Source: an uncultured bacterium (GTDB lineage Bacteria > Verrucomicrobiota > Lentisphaeria > Victivallales > UBA1829). From it: 64,000 bases of DNA. The translations under genes and the position numbers were made by a program. The stretch lies in the NCBI GenBank assembly GCA_900549415.1, contig URNX01000003.1, forward strand, positions 1 through 64,000, written 5' to 3'. Below, one piece after another: positions 7,768 through 15,864 of the stretch (position 1 is the stretch's first letter; each line of letters begins with the position of its first letter). Under the pieces are notes generated by a model that ran no database searches, was not told the origin of the DNA, and was given only the letters and a program-made list of their open reading frames with translations.

Positions 7768-8396
7768 TTCTGAAGAATAAACACGCAGGTTGAAGCAAAG
7801 AAGTTCGGCCAGAGATCGGCCAGACGCGCAAAAGGATCCGTCCGCATCGAAAGAGGAATCTCGCGGAGAATGCGGATCTGCTTCTCCTTGCAGAGACGGC
7901 GGAAGTCCGCGATCGTGGCAAGGTGGATGTTCGGCGTGTCAAACCAGCTCCACGGCAGAGTCTTCGTCTCCGGCATGTCGCCGAACAGAAGCTGAAGACG
8001 CGCCGAGCAATGCCCGAAATTGATGAAACTGATGATGCCCGTCTTGCCGACGCGGAAAATCTCGTCAAGCAGCTGGTCGGGACGCTTCACCGCCTGAAGC
8101 GTGCGGCTCAGAATCACAAAATCATAGCTCTGGTCGGCAAAATCCGGCAGACCTTCATCAAGATCCGCCTGAATCACCGGAACGCCACGTCCGGTACACT
8201 CAATCACTTTCGACTGATCGCATTCCACACCCATGACTTTGCCATGCTTGAGGTCGGCAAGCAGACGCAGCAGGCGTCCGGAACCGCAGCCGAGGTCGAG
8301 AATGCGCGAGCCGTCAGGAATCATCGAAACGATCGTAGTCAGGTCGTCACGGGAAAGCGTGGTGTCGTGGTTGAGACGGAGATTCTCTTCGGTCAT
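7764..8396 (-). CDS. metW: MetW-like methionine biosynthesis methyltransferase-fold protein
   Basis: A 210-aa protein with a class I SAM-binding fold. The SAM motif is ILDLGCGSGRLLRLL (about residues 33-47), and GVECDQSKV follows. MetW is the partner of MetX in homoserine acylation for methionine synthesis, and the two genes are often adjacent. Here they overlap by 4 bp (metX stop over metW start), which supports the assignment. The acidic pair and the late SWFDTPNIHLAT segment are typical of MetW. Confidence 0.93.
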   Translation of the reverse strand: MTEENLRLNHDTTLSRDDLTTIVSMIPDGSRILDLGCGSGRLLRLLADLKHGKVMGVECDQSKVIECTGRGVPVIQADLDEGLPDFADQSYDFVILSRTLQAVKRPDQLLDEIFRVGKTGIISFINFGHCSARLQLLFGDMPETKTLPWSWFDTPNIHLATIADFRRLCKEKQIRILREIPLSMRTDPFARLADLWPNFFASTCVFILQK

Positions 8397-9535
8397 TTTG
8401 CCGCCTCCGGTTTAACGTTCGCAAGAAAGTTTGAAATCAGACGCCCCAGCGTGTCGTCCTCCAGCAGAAACGCATCGTGTCCGTATGAAGATTTGATGTT
8501 GCAGTAGGTCACATCCAGACCGTTTTTCAGCATTCCGCGCACCATTTCACGCGACTGTTCCGGAGGAAACAGCCAGTCGCTGGAGAAGGAGACTACAAGC
8601 GTCTTGCACTGAATCGGAGCAAGTCCCTTTGCGAGATCGCCGTTTGATTTATCCGCAACGTCAAAGTAGTCGATGGCGCGGGTGATGTAAAGATAAGCGT
8701 TTGCATCGAAGCGGTCGACAAAGCGCATTCCCTGGTGTTCCAGATAGCTCTCCACGCTGAAATCTTTATCGAAATCGAACGAATAATCCGTTGCCGACTG
8801 GAGCTTGCGTCCAAACTTGCGGCGCATGGATTCTTCACTGAGGTAGGTGATGTGCGCAAGCATGCGGGCGATGGCAAGCCCGCGATCCGGCTGGTCGGTG
8901 TAATGGCCGCCGTTCCATTCGGGATCGCTCATGATGGCTTCGCGTCCGACCCAGTTGAAAGCGATGGACTGAGCGGAAATGCGGGAAGTCGTCGCGATCG
9001 GGATGATGCTTTCCATGCAGTCCGGATAGAGAAGCGCCCAGCGGAGCACCTGCATCCCGCCCATGGAACCGCCCGCGACGCAGAGCCATTTCCGGATTCC
9101 GAGATGATCCATGAGCTTTTTCTGCGCATGAACCATGTCGGCGATTGTGACGAAGGGGAAATCCATGCCGTAGCGCGTCCCGGTTGCGGGATTCATCGAG
9201 CCGGGACCCGTGGAGCCGGAACAGCCGCCGATCACGTTCGAGCAGACGATGAAATACTTGTTTGTATCGAACGTTTTTCCGGGACCGACCATGGTATCCC
9301 ACCAGCCGGGCTTTTCATCGGATTCGGAATAGTAGCCCGCAACATGGGCGTCGCCGGAAAGCGCATGCTCAATGAGGATTGCGTTATCGGCATTCGGAGA
9401 AAGGGTTCCGTACGTTTCGTAACGGAGAGTAATCGGAGCGAGGAGCTGACCGCACTGAAGCTTCAGCCCCTCGTTGAAAGTAAAGTCCTGCGGGGAGACC
9501 TTCCCGACGCTGTTCTGGAAATGTTCAGGTTTCAT
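8393..9535 (-). CDS. metX: Homoserine O-acyltransferase (acetyltransferase type)
   Basis: A 380-aa alpha/beta-hydrolase-fold enzyme that transfers an acyl group from a CoA thioester to L-homoserine, the first dedicated step to methionine. The nucleophile Ser lies in AGGSMGGMQVLRW (about residue 158). The triad Asp is in FSSDWLFPPEQS and the His in YGHDAFLLED near the C-terminus. Oxyanion-hole region ALSGDAHVAG is also present. I use the ATG with GGGGAG nine bases upstream, not a TTG nine bases earlier that would sit on the ribosome-binding site. Acetyl versus succinyl donor is not decided by these motifs. Confidence 0.94.
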   Translation of the reverse strand: MKPEHFQNSVGKVSPQDFTFNEGLKLQCGQLLAPITLRYETYGTLSPNADNAILIEHALSGDAHVAGYYSESDEKPGWWDTMVGPGKTFDTNKYFIVCSNVIGGCSGSTGPGSMNPATGTRYGMDFPFVTIADMVHAQKKLMDHLGIRKWLCVAGGSMGGMQVLRWALLYPDCMESIIPIATTSRISAQSIAFNWVGREAIMSDPEWNGGHYTDQPDRGLAIARMLAHITYLSEESMRRKFGRKLQSATDYSFDFDKDFSVESYLEHQGMRFVDRFDANAYLYITRAIDYFDVADKSNGDLAKGLAPIQCKTLVVSFSSDWLFPPEQSREMVRGMLKNGLDVTYCNIKSSYGHDAFLLEDDTLGRLISNFLANVKPEAAK

Positions 9536-9571
9536 CGGATGCAACTCCCCGGGCTTGAAGAACCGGACGGA

Positions 9572-10471
9572 TCAGGAAAGAGACTCTCCCGAAAGCGCCT
9601 TGAGTGCTTCGAGGTATTTTTCGCGCGTCTTTGCGACAACTTCTTCAGGGAGAGCGGGCGCCGGCGGGGTTTTATCCCAGTCGAGGCTCTCAAGATAGTC
9701 GCGGACGTACTGTTTGTCAAGACTGACCGGCGAGCAGCCGATCTGATACTGATCCTTCGGCCAGAAACGGCTGGAATCGGGGGTGAGGACTTCGTCGATG
9801 ACGATGACTTCACCGTTGTACTCGCCGAATTCGAATTTGGTATCGGCGACAATGATTCCGCGTTTTTCCGCATAAGCGGCGGCTTCGGTGTAGAGACGGA
9901 GTGCGAGCTCTTTCACGCGGGTCGCCTTTTCGGTTCCGACCAGCTTGCAGGCCTGCTCAAAACTGATGTTCTCATCGTGTCCCTCGTCCGCTTTCGTGGA
10001 GGGGGTGAAGATGGCTTCATCCAGTTTTTCCGCCTGACGGTATCCGGGGCGGAGTTTCTGTCCGCAGACGGTGCCGTCTTTTTTGTAGGAGCTCCATCCG
10101 CTTCCGGTGATATAGCCGCGGACGATGCATTCCAGAGGAATGGTCTTGGCTTTTTTCACGAGGATGGAGCGTCCGGCAAGGTCTTTCTCGACGGATTTGA
10201 GAACCGCCGGGAATTTTGATGCGTCGGAGCAGAGCACATGATTGGGAGCCCAGGAGAACAGATTGAACCAGAAGAGGGACATCGCGGTGAGCACGCGGCC
10301 CTTGTCGGGAATTCCGTTCGGCATTACGCAATCGAATGCACTGATGCGGTCAGTCGCCACAAAGAGGAGACTGTCGCCCATGTCATAAATATCGCGCACC
10401 TTGCCGCGATGCACCGGTTTCAGTCCCGGGATCTCGGTTTCCAGCAAAGCTCCGTTCGCATCATAACGCAT
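9572..10471 (-). CDS. purC: Phosphoribosylaminoimidazole-succinocarboxamide synthase
   Basis: A 299-aa SAICAR synthetase of purine biosynthesis, which joins CAIR and aspartate at the cost of ATP. Recognisable segments are HRGKVRDIYD (ATP-binding, about residue 21), TDRISAFDCVMPNGIPDKG, ECIVRGYITGSGW and DTKFEFG. The length matches the long form of the enzyme. It follows rplU by 6 bp and precedes metX by 36 bp, so the whole run from rplU to DUF2752 is probably one transcript. Confidence 0.96.
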   Translation of the reverse strand: MRYDANGALLETEIPGLKPVHRGKVRDIYDMGDSLLFVATDRISAFDCVMPNGIPDKGRVLTAMSLFWFNLFSWAPNHVLCSDASKFPAVLKSVEKDLAGRSILVKKAKTIPLECIVRGYITGSGWSSYKKDGTVCGQKLRPGYRQAEKLDEAIFTPSTKADEGHDENISFEQACKLVGTEKATRVKELALRLYTEAAAYAEKRGIIVADTKFEFGEYNGEVIVIDEVLTPDSSRFWPKDQYQIGCSPVSLDKQYVRDYLESLDWDKTPPAPALPEEVVAKTREKYLEALKALSGESLS

Positions 10472-10477
10472 GACAGA

Positions 10478-10786
10478 TTACCCCACGGAAAGGATTTTGA
10501 CTTTGGTGAGTTCCTGTCTGTGACCTTTGCGCAGACGATAGCCTTTGCGGCGTTTGATCTTGAAAGCGATGAGCTTGGGACCGCGGAGGTGTTCCACGAT
10601 TTCAGCTTCGACTTTCGCGCCCTCGACAACGGGGGTTCCGAAATTGACATTTGCGCCTTCGCCGACCGCGAGGACCTGATCAAAGGTAACTTTGTCGCCT
10701 GCGTTTCCGGCAAGACGTTCGACCGCCACGACTTCGTCGTTCGTGACCTTCAGCTGCTTTCCGCCAGTGCTGATGATTGCGTACAT
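10478..10786 (-). CDS. rplU: 50S ribosomal protein L21
   Basis: A 102-aa ribosomal protein. It starts MYAIISTGGKQ and has the RNA-binding signature KIKRRKGYRLRKGHRQ near its end, both characteristic of bL21. It has its own promoter (10828-10855) and an AAGGAGAAT-type ribosome-binding site. The usual partner rpmA (L27) does not follow; purC does, 6 bp downstream. Confidence 0.97.
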   Translation of the reverse strand: MYAIISTGGKQLKVTNDEVVAVERLAGNAGDKVTFDQVLAVGEGANVNFGTPVVEGAKVEAEIVEHLRGPKLIAFKIKRRKGYRLRKGHRQELTKVKILSVG

Positions 10787-10827
10787 AATATTCTCCTTTA
10801 AGGTAATGTTTCGCTACAGAGTTTATT

Positions 10828-10855
10828 AATATAACTCCCTATTTAAATTTTGCAA
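10828..10855 (-). promoter_or_regulatory. Sigma-70-like promoter of the rplU run
   Basis: On the minus strand TTGCAA (10850-10855), 16 bases, then TATATT (10828-10833), about 40 bases before the rplU start. Confidence 0.75.
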
Positions 10856-10910
10856 GTCCCTGTTTAAAAAATCTTCTTCCACAAAATTTCAGAAAATAAT
10901 GCTTTCCCGA

Positions 10911-10939
10911 TTGAATATCCACACAAATGAGTGTATTTT
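10911..10939 (+). promoter_or_regulatory. Sigma-70-like promoter of the 269-aa membrane protein gene
   Basis: TTGAAT (10911-10916), 17 bases, TATTTT (10934-10939), about 30 bases before the chosen ATG. Its presence argues against the ATG at 10927, which would lie inside the promoter. Confidence 0.65.
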
Positions 10940-10968
10940 ATAAAGAACGCAACAGAAGGAAAACTCTT

Positions 10969-11778
10969 ATGCTTACTATGATTATTTCTCTCTCGCTCGG
11001 CGTCCTCGTGTTCGCATCGACACGCTTCGGAGCGGAATTCTCCACCGGCTGGGCCGTCGCCTGCGCCATCCTCTCCATGTTCATCTTCCAGCTTGCCGCC
11101 GCGCTCCTCATCCGCCGCGCCGTCAACGCAAGAAACCTCCAGATCCAGGCAATCATCATGGATGTGCAGAAACGCCTCGAGGCAAAACAGCAGCACTTCA
11201 TGCGGCATCCGCTCGGAAGCCAAAAAATCATGATGCAGCAGCTTGAACAGGAACAGACCGCCGGACTCGAACGCGCGCTCACCGCGTGCGACATTTTCAA
11301 GCCGCTCTACATCTGGAACTTTCTCCTTGCAAAGCAGATCAACACCATGAAAATGGCGTTTCTTTTCCAGCTCAAACGCTTCGATGACGTCGACGCCATC
11401 ATGCCGAAATGTCTTTTTCTCGAACCGCAGGCAGTCTGCATGAAAATGGTCCGTCTTTACAAAAAGAATGATCCCGCGCTCGACAAGTTCTTCCGCAAAA
11501 AAGGCGCAACGCTCAAGAAGGACAACTGCGTGCTCCCCGCCCTGCTCTACGCCTGGATTCTCCTGAAGCAGGGCAAGAATGACGACGCCTTCACGGTTCT
11601 CACCAACGCCAAAAAGAAGAGTGAAAACCCCGTTCTCGTCGCCAACTGGGAAGCGCTTGCGAACGGCAAGATCAAACAGTTCTCCAACGCCGGACTCGGC
11701 GAAGCGTGGTATGCGCTCGGACTCGAAATGCCGAAGATGCAGCGTGTCCAGCAGCAGCCGCAGTACCGCTACCGCTGA
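10969..11778 (+). CDS. Unrecognised membrane-anchored helical protein
   Basis: A 269-aa protein that I do not assign to a family. Two hydrophobic helices at the N-terminus (about residues 1-20 and 27-48) form a hairpin anchor. The rest is soluble, alpha-helical and rich in Lys and Met, with a pattern (LLYAWILLKQGKNDDAFTVL ... GEAWYALGL) resembling degenerate tetratricopeptide units. It is monocistronic, with its own promoter and a shared bidirectional terminator. The start is the ATG behind AGAAGGA. A scaffold role is only a guess from the helical-repeat look. Confidence 0.7.
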   Translation: MLTMIISLSLGVLVFASTRFGAEFSTGWAVACAILSMFIFQLAAALLIRRAVNARNLQIQAIIMDVQKRLEAKQQHFMRHPLGSQKIMMQQLEQEQTAGLERALTACDIFKPLYIWNFLLAKQINTMKMAFLFQLKRFDDVDAIMPKCLFLEPQAVCMKMVRLYKKNDPALDKFFRKKGATLKKDNCVLPALLYAWILLKQGKNDDAFTVLTNAKKKSENPVLVANWEALANGKIKQFSNAGLGEAWYALGLEMPKMQRVQQQPQYRYR

Positions 11779-11801
11779 TCTGATTTTCATACACAGGAAA
11801 A

Positions 11802-11845
11802 AGCGCCGCTCACAGGAGAGAATCCCGTAAGCGGCGCTCTTCTTT
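11802..11845. terminator. Bidirectional intrinsic terminator
   Basis: AGCGCCGCT (11802-11810) pairs with AGCGGCGCT (11830-11838). An A-run precedes the stem and a T-rich run follows it. It lies between two convergent genes (10969-11778 + and 11862-13187 -) and can serve both. Confidence 0.88.
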
Positions 11846-11861
11846 TATCTGCAGCGTTCCG

Positions 11862-13187
11862 TTATTTCAAATTCAGCGGAAAGATGTTGCAGTTTTTCCG
11901 TCCAAGTTCAAGAGTGCGGGTGAACGTGCCGCTGTCCGTGCTGATTTCCGCCTCGTACGTGCCGTAGAAACCGTGGAACTGGTTCAGCGCGCCGTCTTCG
12001 TAATCCAGCTCCGTTTCCGTGTGCCATTCGTGTTTGATGAGGTGTTCCAGAACCTTGAACGCCGGCTTCGGCGAAAAGTCATAGTTGACGAGTCCCGCGC
12101 GCAGACTGTTCTCACCGTCTTCACTGCCGAGCGGAGCGTAAGCGGCGGTTCCGTCGACCAGATTCCACCAGGTAACGGCATTGACCGCCGGATGACTGAA
12201 CCACAGACGGTACAGCTTTTCCGTAACAAGCTCCTGAAACGCATCGCCATCCCCGAGGTCGCGGCGGCTCACGATGCTGACTTCCGAAAAGTTCACTGGA
12301 ATTCCCAGTTTCCCGTAAAGATCCAGACACAGGAAAAGAGTGCGCGGATTCAGGAAACTTTCGTGCTCGCCATGCAGAAAGTTGTCGAACATGTGGAACT
12401 GAAGCCCGAGTCCGCCCACACGGCAGCCGTGTTCCTGAAGGGAACGGATCAGCAGATAGACCGGCGTATAATCGCCGTTGAAGTCCCACCAGCGGCGGTC
12501 GTCATTGTAAAGCAGCGTCGCATTCGGGAAATAGCGGTCCGCCATCCGGAACACCCGATGAACATGGTCATCAGGGTAAACGACTTTCCCCGTCGGCCAC
12601 ATGTGCGGCAGACGTGTCTGCGCCTCGTTCACACAATCCCAGAGAAAAATTTTGTCGCCGTAACGCTCCGCGATCTGCGCCATACGGCGGTCGAGCTTCC
12701 GCATCACCTGCGCCGGATTGTTCGGAAGCCACGCGGGTTTGAAACAGTGCCAGCAGAGCGGATGTCCCTTCGGCAGAATCCCGTTACGGCTGCAGAACTC
12801 CACAACCTCATCGGTCGGAGGACGGCGGTAGACCGGACGGCTTCCGGTTTTGAAGCGCAGCTCCCCCTCCTCCGGTTCGAGATCGGACCAGTAGAACGGA
12901 ACGACAGCTTCGTTGAACAGAGAAGCGAAGACCTCTTCATATTTCCGGTTCTGTTCCGCCTCCGGGAACTGATTCAGCATGAAAGCGTTGCAGCCGAACA
13001 GAAACTCATGCGTCTTCTGCTTCAGACGGATTTTCGCGCGGCTTACAGGCTTGCCGTCGGGGCCGGTCAGACGGATTTCCCCGAAACCTTTGCGGTACAT
13101 CTCCGTTCCGGTGCGAATCCGGAACTCCACTTCATCATCCTTGCGGACAAGATACTTTATCAGTCCTTTTGCAAAATCGTTCATCAT
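11862..13187 (-). CDS. Cytoplasmic GH10 endo-beta-1,4-xylanase-like enzyme
   Basis: A 441-aa enzyme with a family 10 barrel. The acid/base Glu is in FLWDCVNEAQ (about residue 194) and the nucleophile in VNFSEVSI (about 298). GHPLCWH is the conserved beta-3 segment. About 80 residues precede the barrel and hold a small beta-rich domain (GEIRLTGPDGKPVSRAKIRL), also seen in other GH10-like proteins of this type. There is no signal peptide, so it probably acts on imported xylo-oligosaccharides. Its start overlaps the IclR gene stop (ATGA), so the two are coupled and the regulator probably controls it. Confidence 0.88.
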   Translation of the reverse strand: MMNDFAKGLIKYLVRKDDEVEFRIRTGTEMYRKGFGEIRLTGPDGKPVSRAKIRLKQKTHEFLFGCNAFMLNQFPEAEQNRKYEEVFASLFNEAVVPFYWSDLEPEEGELRFKTGSRPVYRRPPTDEVVEFCSRNGILPKGHPLCWHCFKPAWLPNNPAQVMRKLDRRMAQIAERYGDKIFLWDCVNEAQTRLPHMWPTGKVVYPDDHVHRVFRMADRYFPNATLLYNDDRRWWDFNGDYTPVYLLIRSLQEHGCRVGGLGLQFHMFDNFLHGEHESFLNPRTLFLCLDLYGKLGIPVNFSEVSIVSRRDLGDGDAFQELVTEKLYRLWFSHPAVNAVTWWNLVDGTAAYAPLGSEDGENSLRAGLVNYDFSPKPAFKVLEHLIKHEWHTETELDYEDGALNQFHGFYGTYEAEISTDSGTFTRTLELGRKNCNIFPLNLK

Positions 13188-13939
13188 GATAACTCTCCTG
13201 TGAGGTTGGTGATTTCCTGGGCAATGCGATCCAGCTTGCGGCAGAGCGCCGCATTTTTTTCCGGCGTCGCCTCCGCAATCGGAATGTAGCCGCCGAGCGC
13301 ACCGATAAAGACATTTTTCCGTGTGTAAACCGGACGCGCGGCGGCGAAGAATCCGTTATCCGTCCGGTCTTTGGCGCAGATGCCGAGGCGGCGGATTTCC
13401 GCGAGTTCATGCTCCATCTCCGGCCATGCTCCGGGCGGAACGGGGTTGGATTCCAGAAACATTTTCCGCTCCGTTTCCGGTGCGAATGCAAGCAGGACAT
13501 GCGTAGTGACGCGGCTGTAATTGAATTTGCGCTCCCGTTCCACCGCTTCCGGATTGACCGAAATAACCGAATTCCCGGAAACCGATGCGATCATGAGCCG
13601 CTCCCCGTTGAACAGCGTTGTCAATATAAACGAATCGCCCGTCTCCTCCGCCGCAGATTTAAGCAGCGGAAGCGCAATGGGACGGATCCGTTCCGCAAAC
13701 GATCCGGCTTTGCAGAGCATGGCGCATTTTTCTCCCGGCGCATAAAGTCCGCGTTCCTTGCGGCGGATGTAACCGCAGAACTCAAGTGTCTGCATCATAT
13801 TCCGCGCAGTCGTTTTCTGCATGCCGAACCGCTCCGCGATCTCCGCAAGCCCGGTTCCATCCGAAATCATCGAACTCTCCAGAACATATTCCAGTACGGA
13901 AAACGCTTTCGCGACCGATTGTATCGACGGCTTATTCAT
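13184..13939 (-). CDS. IclR-family transcriptional regulator
   Basis: A 251-aa regulator. The N-terminal winged helix-turn-helix (AEIAERFGMQKTTARNMMQTL, about residues 30-50) is followed by the IclR effector-binding GAF-like domain (to about 245). Many IclR proteins (e.g. KdgR) repress sugar or uronate genes. I start at MNKPSIQSVAK because it has GAGGTG upstream; the open frame continues 62 codons further but has no initiation signal and would cross the promoter. It overlaps the GH10 gene by 4 bp. A 21-bp inverted repeat just after the -10 box is a candidate autoregulatory site. Confidence 0.9.
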   Translation of the reverse strand: MNKPSIQSVAKAFSVLEYVLESSMISDGTGLAEIAERFGMQKTTARNMMQTLEFCGYIRRKERGLYAPGEKCAMLCKAGSFAERIRPIALPLLKSAAEETGDSFILTTLFNGERLMIASVSGNSVISVNPEAVERERKFNYSRVTTHVLLAFAPETERKMFLESNPVPPGAWPEMEHELAEIRRLGICAKDRTDNGFFAAARPVYTRKNVFIGALGGYIPIAEATPEKNAALCRKLDRIAQEITNLTGELS

Positions 13940-13951
13940 TATTCTCACCTC

Positions 13952-13972
13952 TTGTTCATTATTATTGAATAA
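13952..13972. promoter_or_regulatory. Candidate IclR operator
   Basis: A 21-bp inverted repeat with 7-base arms (TTGTTCA / TGAATAA, one mismatch) and a 7-base A/T centre. It overlaps the downstream edge of the -10 box and lies 12 bases before the iclR ATG, a position suited to repression. Confidence 0.55.
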
Positions 13973-13998
13973 TATAATATCAACCTTCCGCATGTCAA
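13971..13998 (-). promoter_or_regulatory. Sigma-70 promoter of the iclR-GH10 operon
   Basis: On the minus strand a consensus -35 TTGACA (13993-13998), 16 bases, then TATATT (13971-13976). Confidence 0.75.
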
Positions 13999-14021
13999 GC
14001 GTTTTCCGGAACTTTAAAAAG

Positions 14022-14057
14022 AAAAAACGCGAACCCGGAGAAAATCCGGATTCGCGT
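14022..14057 (-). terminator. Intrinsic terminator of the eda-kdgK transcript
   Basis: A 13-bp stem (minus strand ACGCGAATCCGGA / TCCGGGTTCGCGT) with a 5-base loop is followed by T6. It lies 24 bases past the kdgK stop. Confidence 0.92.
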
Positions 14058-14081
14058 AAAAATGTTTTTTTCAGAGAAAAA

Positions 14082-15173
14082 TCAGCGGTCGACGCGTGCG
14101 CCGGCTCCGCCGACAAGCTTCTCAACCTCTTTGAGGGTCGCCATGCTGGTGTCGCCGGGCGTGGTCATTGCGAGCGCTCCGTGCGCCGCGCCGTAGTTCA
14201 CGGCAAGCGCGGGATCGTCCTTCTCCATCAGACCGTAAATCAGGCCGGAAGCGAAGCTGTCGCCGCCGCCGACGCGGTCGAGAATCTCAAGACCGTTGCG
14301 CTGAACCGCCTGATAGAATTCGCCGCCGTGCCAGAGGATCGCGCCCCAGTCGTTCACCGTTGCGGTTTTCACCGTGCGGAGCGTGGTTGCGACCGCCTTG
14401 AAGTTCGGATACTTGGCGACGACCTGGGCGATCATCTTCTTGAATCCTTCCACGGGAAGCGTGGTGAGCTTTTCATCCGCGCCCGCGACTTCAAAGCCGA
14501 GACATGCGGTGAAGTCCTCTTCGTTGCCGATCATCACATCGACGTATTTCGCGATTTCCTTGTTCACTTCCTGCGCGCGCTCCTTGCCGCCGATGCCCTT
14601 CCAGAGAGAGGGACGGTAGTTGAGGTCGTAGCTGGTCATGGTTCCGTACTTCTTCGCGGCCTTGAGCGCTTCGATCACCACACCGGGGGTCGTGTCGGAA
14701 AGAGCGGCGAAGATACCGCCGGTATGGAGCCAGCGGGCGCCGAGCTTGCCGAAAATGTAATCCCAGTCGATATCGCCTTCCTTGAGCTGTGAAACGGCGG
14801 TGTTGCCGCGGTCGGAGCAGCCGACTGCGCCGCGCACGCCGAAACCGCGCTCAGTGAAGTTCAGACCGTTGCGGACGGAGCGTCCGATGCCGTCATAGGA
14901 AACCCACTTGATGAGAGAGGTGTCAACTCCGCCCTGAAGGATGAAATCCTCGACGAGACGTCCGACCGGGTTGTCGGCGAAAGCGGTCACCACGGCCGCG
15001 CGCTTGCCGAAGCAGCGGCGGAGTCCGCGCGCCACATTGTATTCGCCGCCGCCTTCCCAGACGCGGAAGTTGCGGGTGGTGTGAATGCGTCCCTCGCCGG
15101 GATCAAGACGGAGCATGACTTCGCCGAGGGAGATGATGTCGTAACGGCAGGAATCGGGGGATTTGGTCTGCAT
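14082..15173 (-). CDS. kdgK: 2-dehydro-3-deoxygluconokinase (PfkB family)
   Basis: A 363-aa sugar kinase that phosphorylates 2-keto-3-deoxygluconate to KDPG using ATP. The PfkB signatures are visible: WEGGGEYNVARGLRR near residue 40 and DRVGGGDSFASGLIYGL near 295, whose Asp is the catalytic base. It follows KDPG aldolase by 11 bp. The two enzymes are the last steps of uronate (pectin, alginate, glucuronate) degradation. The pair lies directly behind two secreted glycosidase genes on the same strand, so it probably handles the sugar acids they release. Confidence 0.93.
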   Translation of the reverse strand: MQTKSPDSCRYDIISLGEVMLRLDPGEGRIHTTRNFRVWEGGGEYNVARGLRRCFGKRAAVVTAFADNPVGRLVEDFILQGGVDTSLIKWVSYDGIGRSVRNGLNFTERGFGVRGAVGCSDRGNTAVSQLKEGDIDWDYIFGKLGARWLHTGGIFAALSDTTPGVVIEALKAAKKYGTMTSYDLNYRPSLWKGIGGKERAQEVNKEIAKYVDVMIGNEEDFTACLGFEVAGADEKLTTLPVEGFKKMIAQVVAKYPNFKAVATTLRTVKTATVNDWGAILWHGGEFYQAVQRNGLEILDRVGGGDSFASGLIYGLMEKDDPALAVNYGAAHGALAMTTPGDTSMATLKEVEKLVGGAGARVDR

Positions 15174-15184
15174 GATTCAGTTCC

Positions 15185-15796
15185 TCACTTCTTGATGTAC
15201 TTGGCTGCAATGGCGGCCGCCTGGCGGATGGTTTCATCGTCGCACTTGTTCAGCCAGGTTCCGCCGACAGCGGCGACTTCCGGAATCTGAAGGTAGGATT
15301 CGACATTGACGGGTTTCACTCCGCCGGTCGGCATGAACTTCACTCCGAGGTGCTTGTACGGGGCGATGATGGATTTGAGCATCGGAATGCCGCCGCAGGC
15401 TTCCGCGGGGAAGAATTTGAGCATCCGGCAGCCGAACTCCATCGCCTGCTCCACTTCGCTCGGCGTGCAGACCGCGGGGAAGAAATCGAGATTGCATTTG
15501 ACCGCTTCCGCAACGACCTTCGGGTTGAATCCCGGAGCGACGGCGAACTTCGCGCCCGCATCGAACGCGCGGTGAAGATCAGTAATGTTCAAAACCGTTC
15601 CCGCGCCGACGTACATTTCTGGGAAACGTTTGGAAACTTCGCGGATCACCGGTTCGGCCGCCGCCGTGCGGAAAGTGATTTCCGCAGCAGGAAGACCGTT
15701 TTTGCAGAGCTGTTCGCAAACCGCAAGACCTTCATCAAGCGTGTTCAGGACAAGAACCGGAACAATTTTGATTTTTTCAAGCTGTTCAGAGAGCAT
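15185..15796 (-). CDS. eda: KDPG/KHG aldolase
   Basis: A 203-aa class I aldolase that splits 2-keto-3-deoxy-6-phosphogluconate into pyruvate and glyceraldehyde 3-phosphate. The conserved base is in AEITFRTAAA (about residue 39) and the Schiff-base lysine in RMLKFFPAE (about 126). VGAGTVLN and FMPTGGV are also typical. AAGGAA precedes the ATG. The gene lies 68 bp behind the second giant glycosidase gene, and I see no terminator in the gap. Confidence 0.95.
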   Translation of the reverse strand: MLSEQLEKIKIVPVLVLNTLDEGLAVCEQLCKNGLPAAEITFRTAAAEPVIREVSKRFPEMYVGAGTVLNITDLHRAFDAGAKFAVAPGFNPKVVAEAVKCNLDFFPAVCTPSEVEQAMEFGCRMLKFFPAEACGGIPMLKSIIAPYKHLGVKFMPTGGVKPVNVESYLQIPEVAAVGGTWLNKCDDETIRQAAAIAAKYIKK

Positions 15797-15864
15797 GACT
15801 GTTTTCCTTTCTGTAAAATTTGCTCACGATGGCAATTTACTGTATGAACACGAAAAAAGCAAGC

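Noticed and set aside
13940..14125. 62-codon N-terminal extension of the IclR frame
   Set aside because: It would cross the promoter, the operator-like repeat and the neighbouring terminator, and the IclR helix-turn-helix starts only after the downstream ATG.
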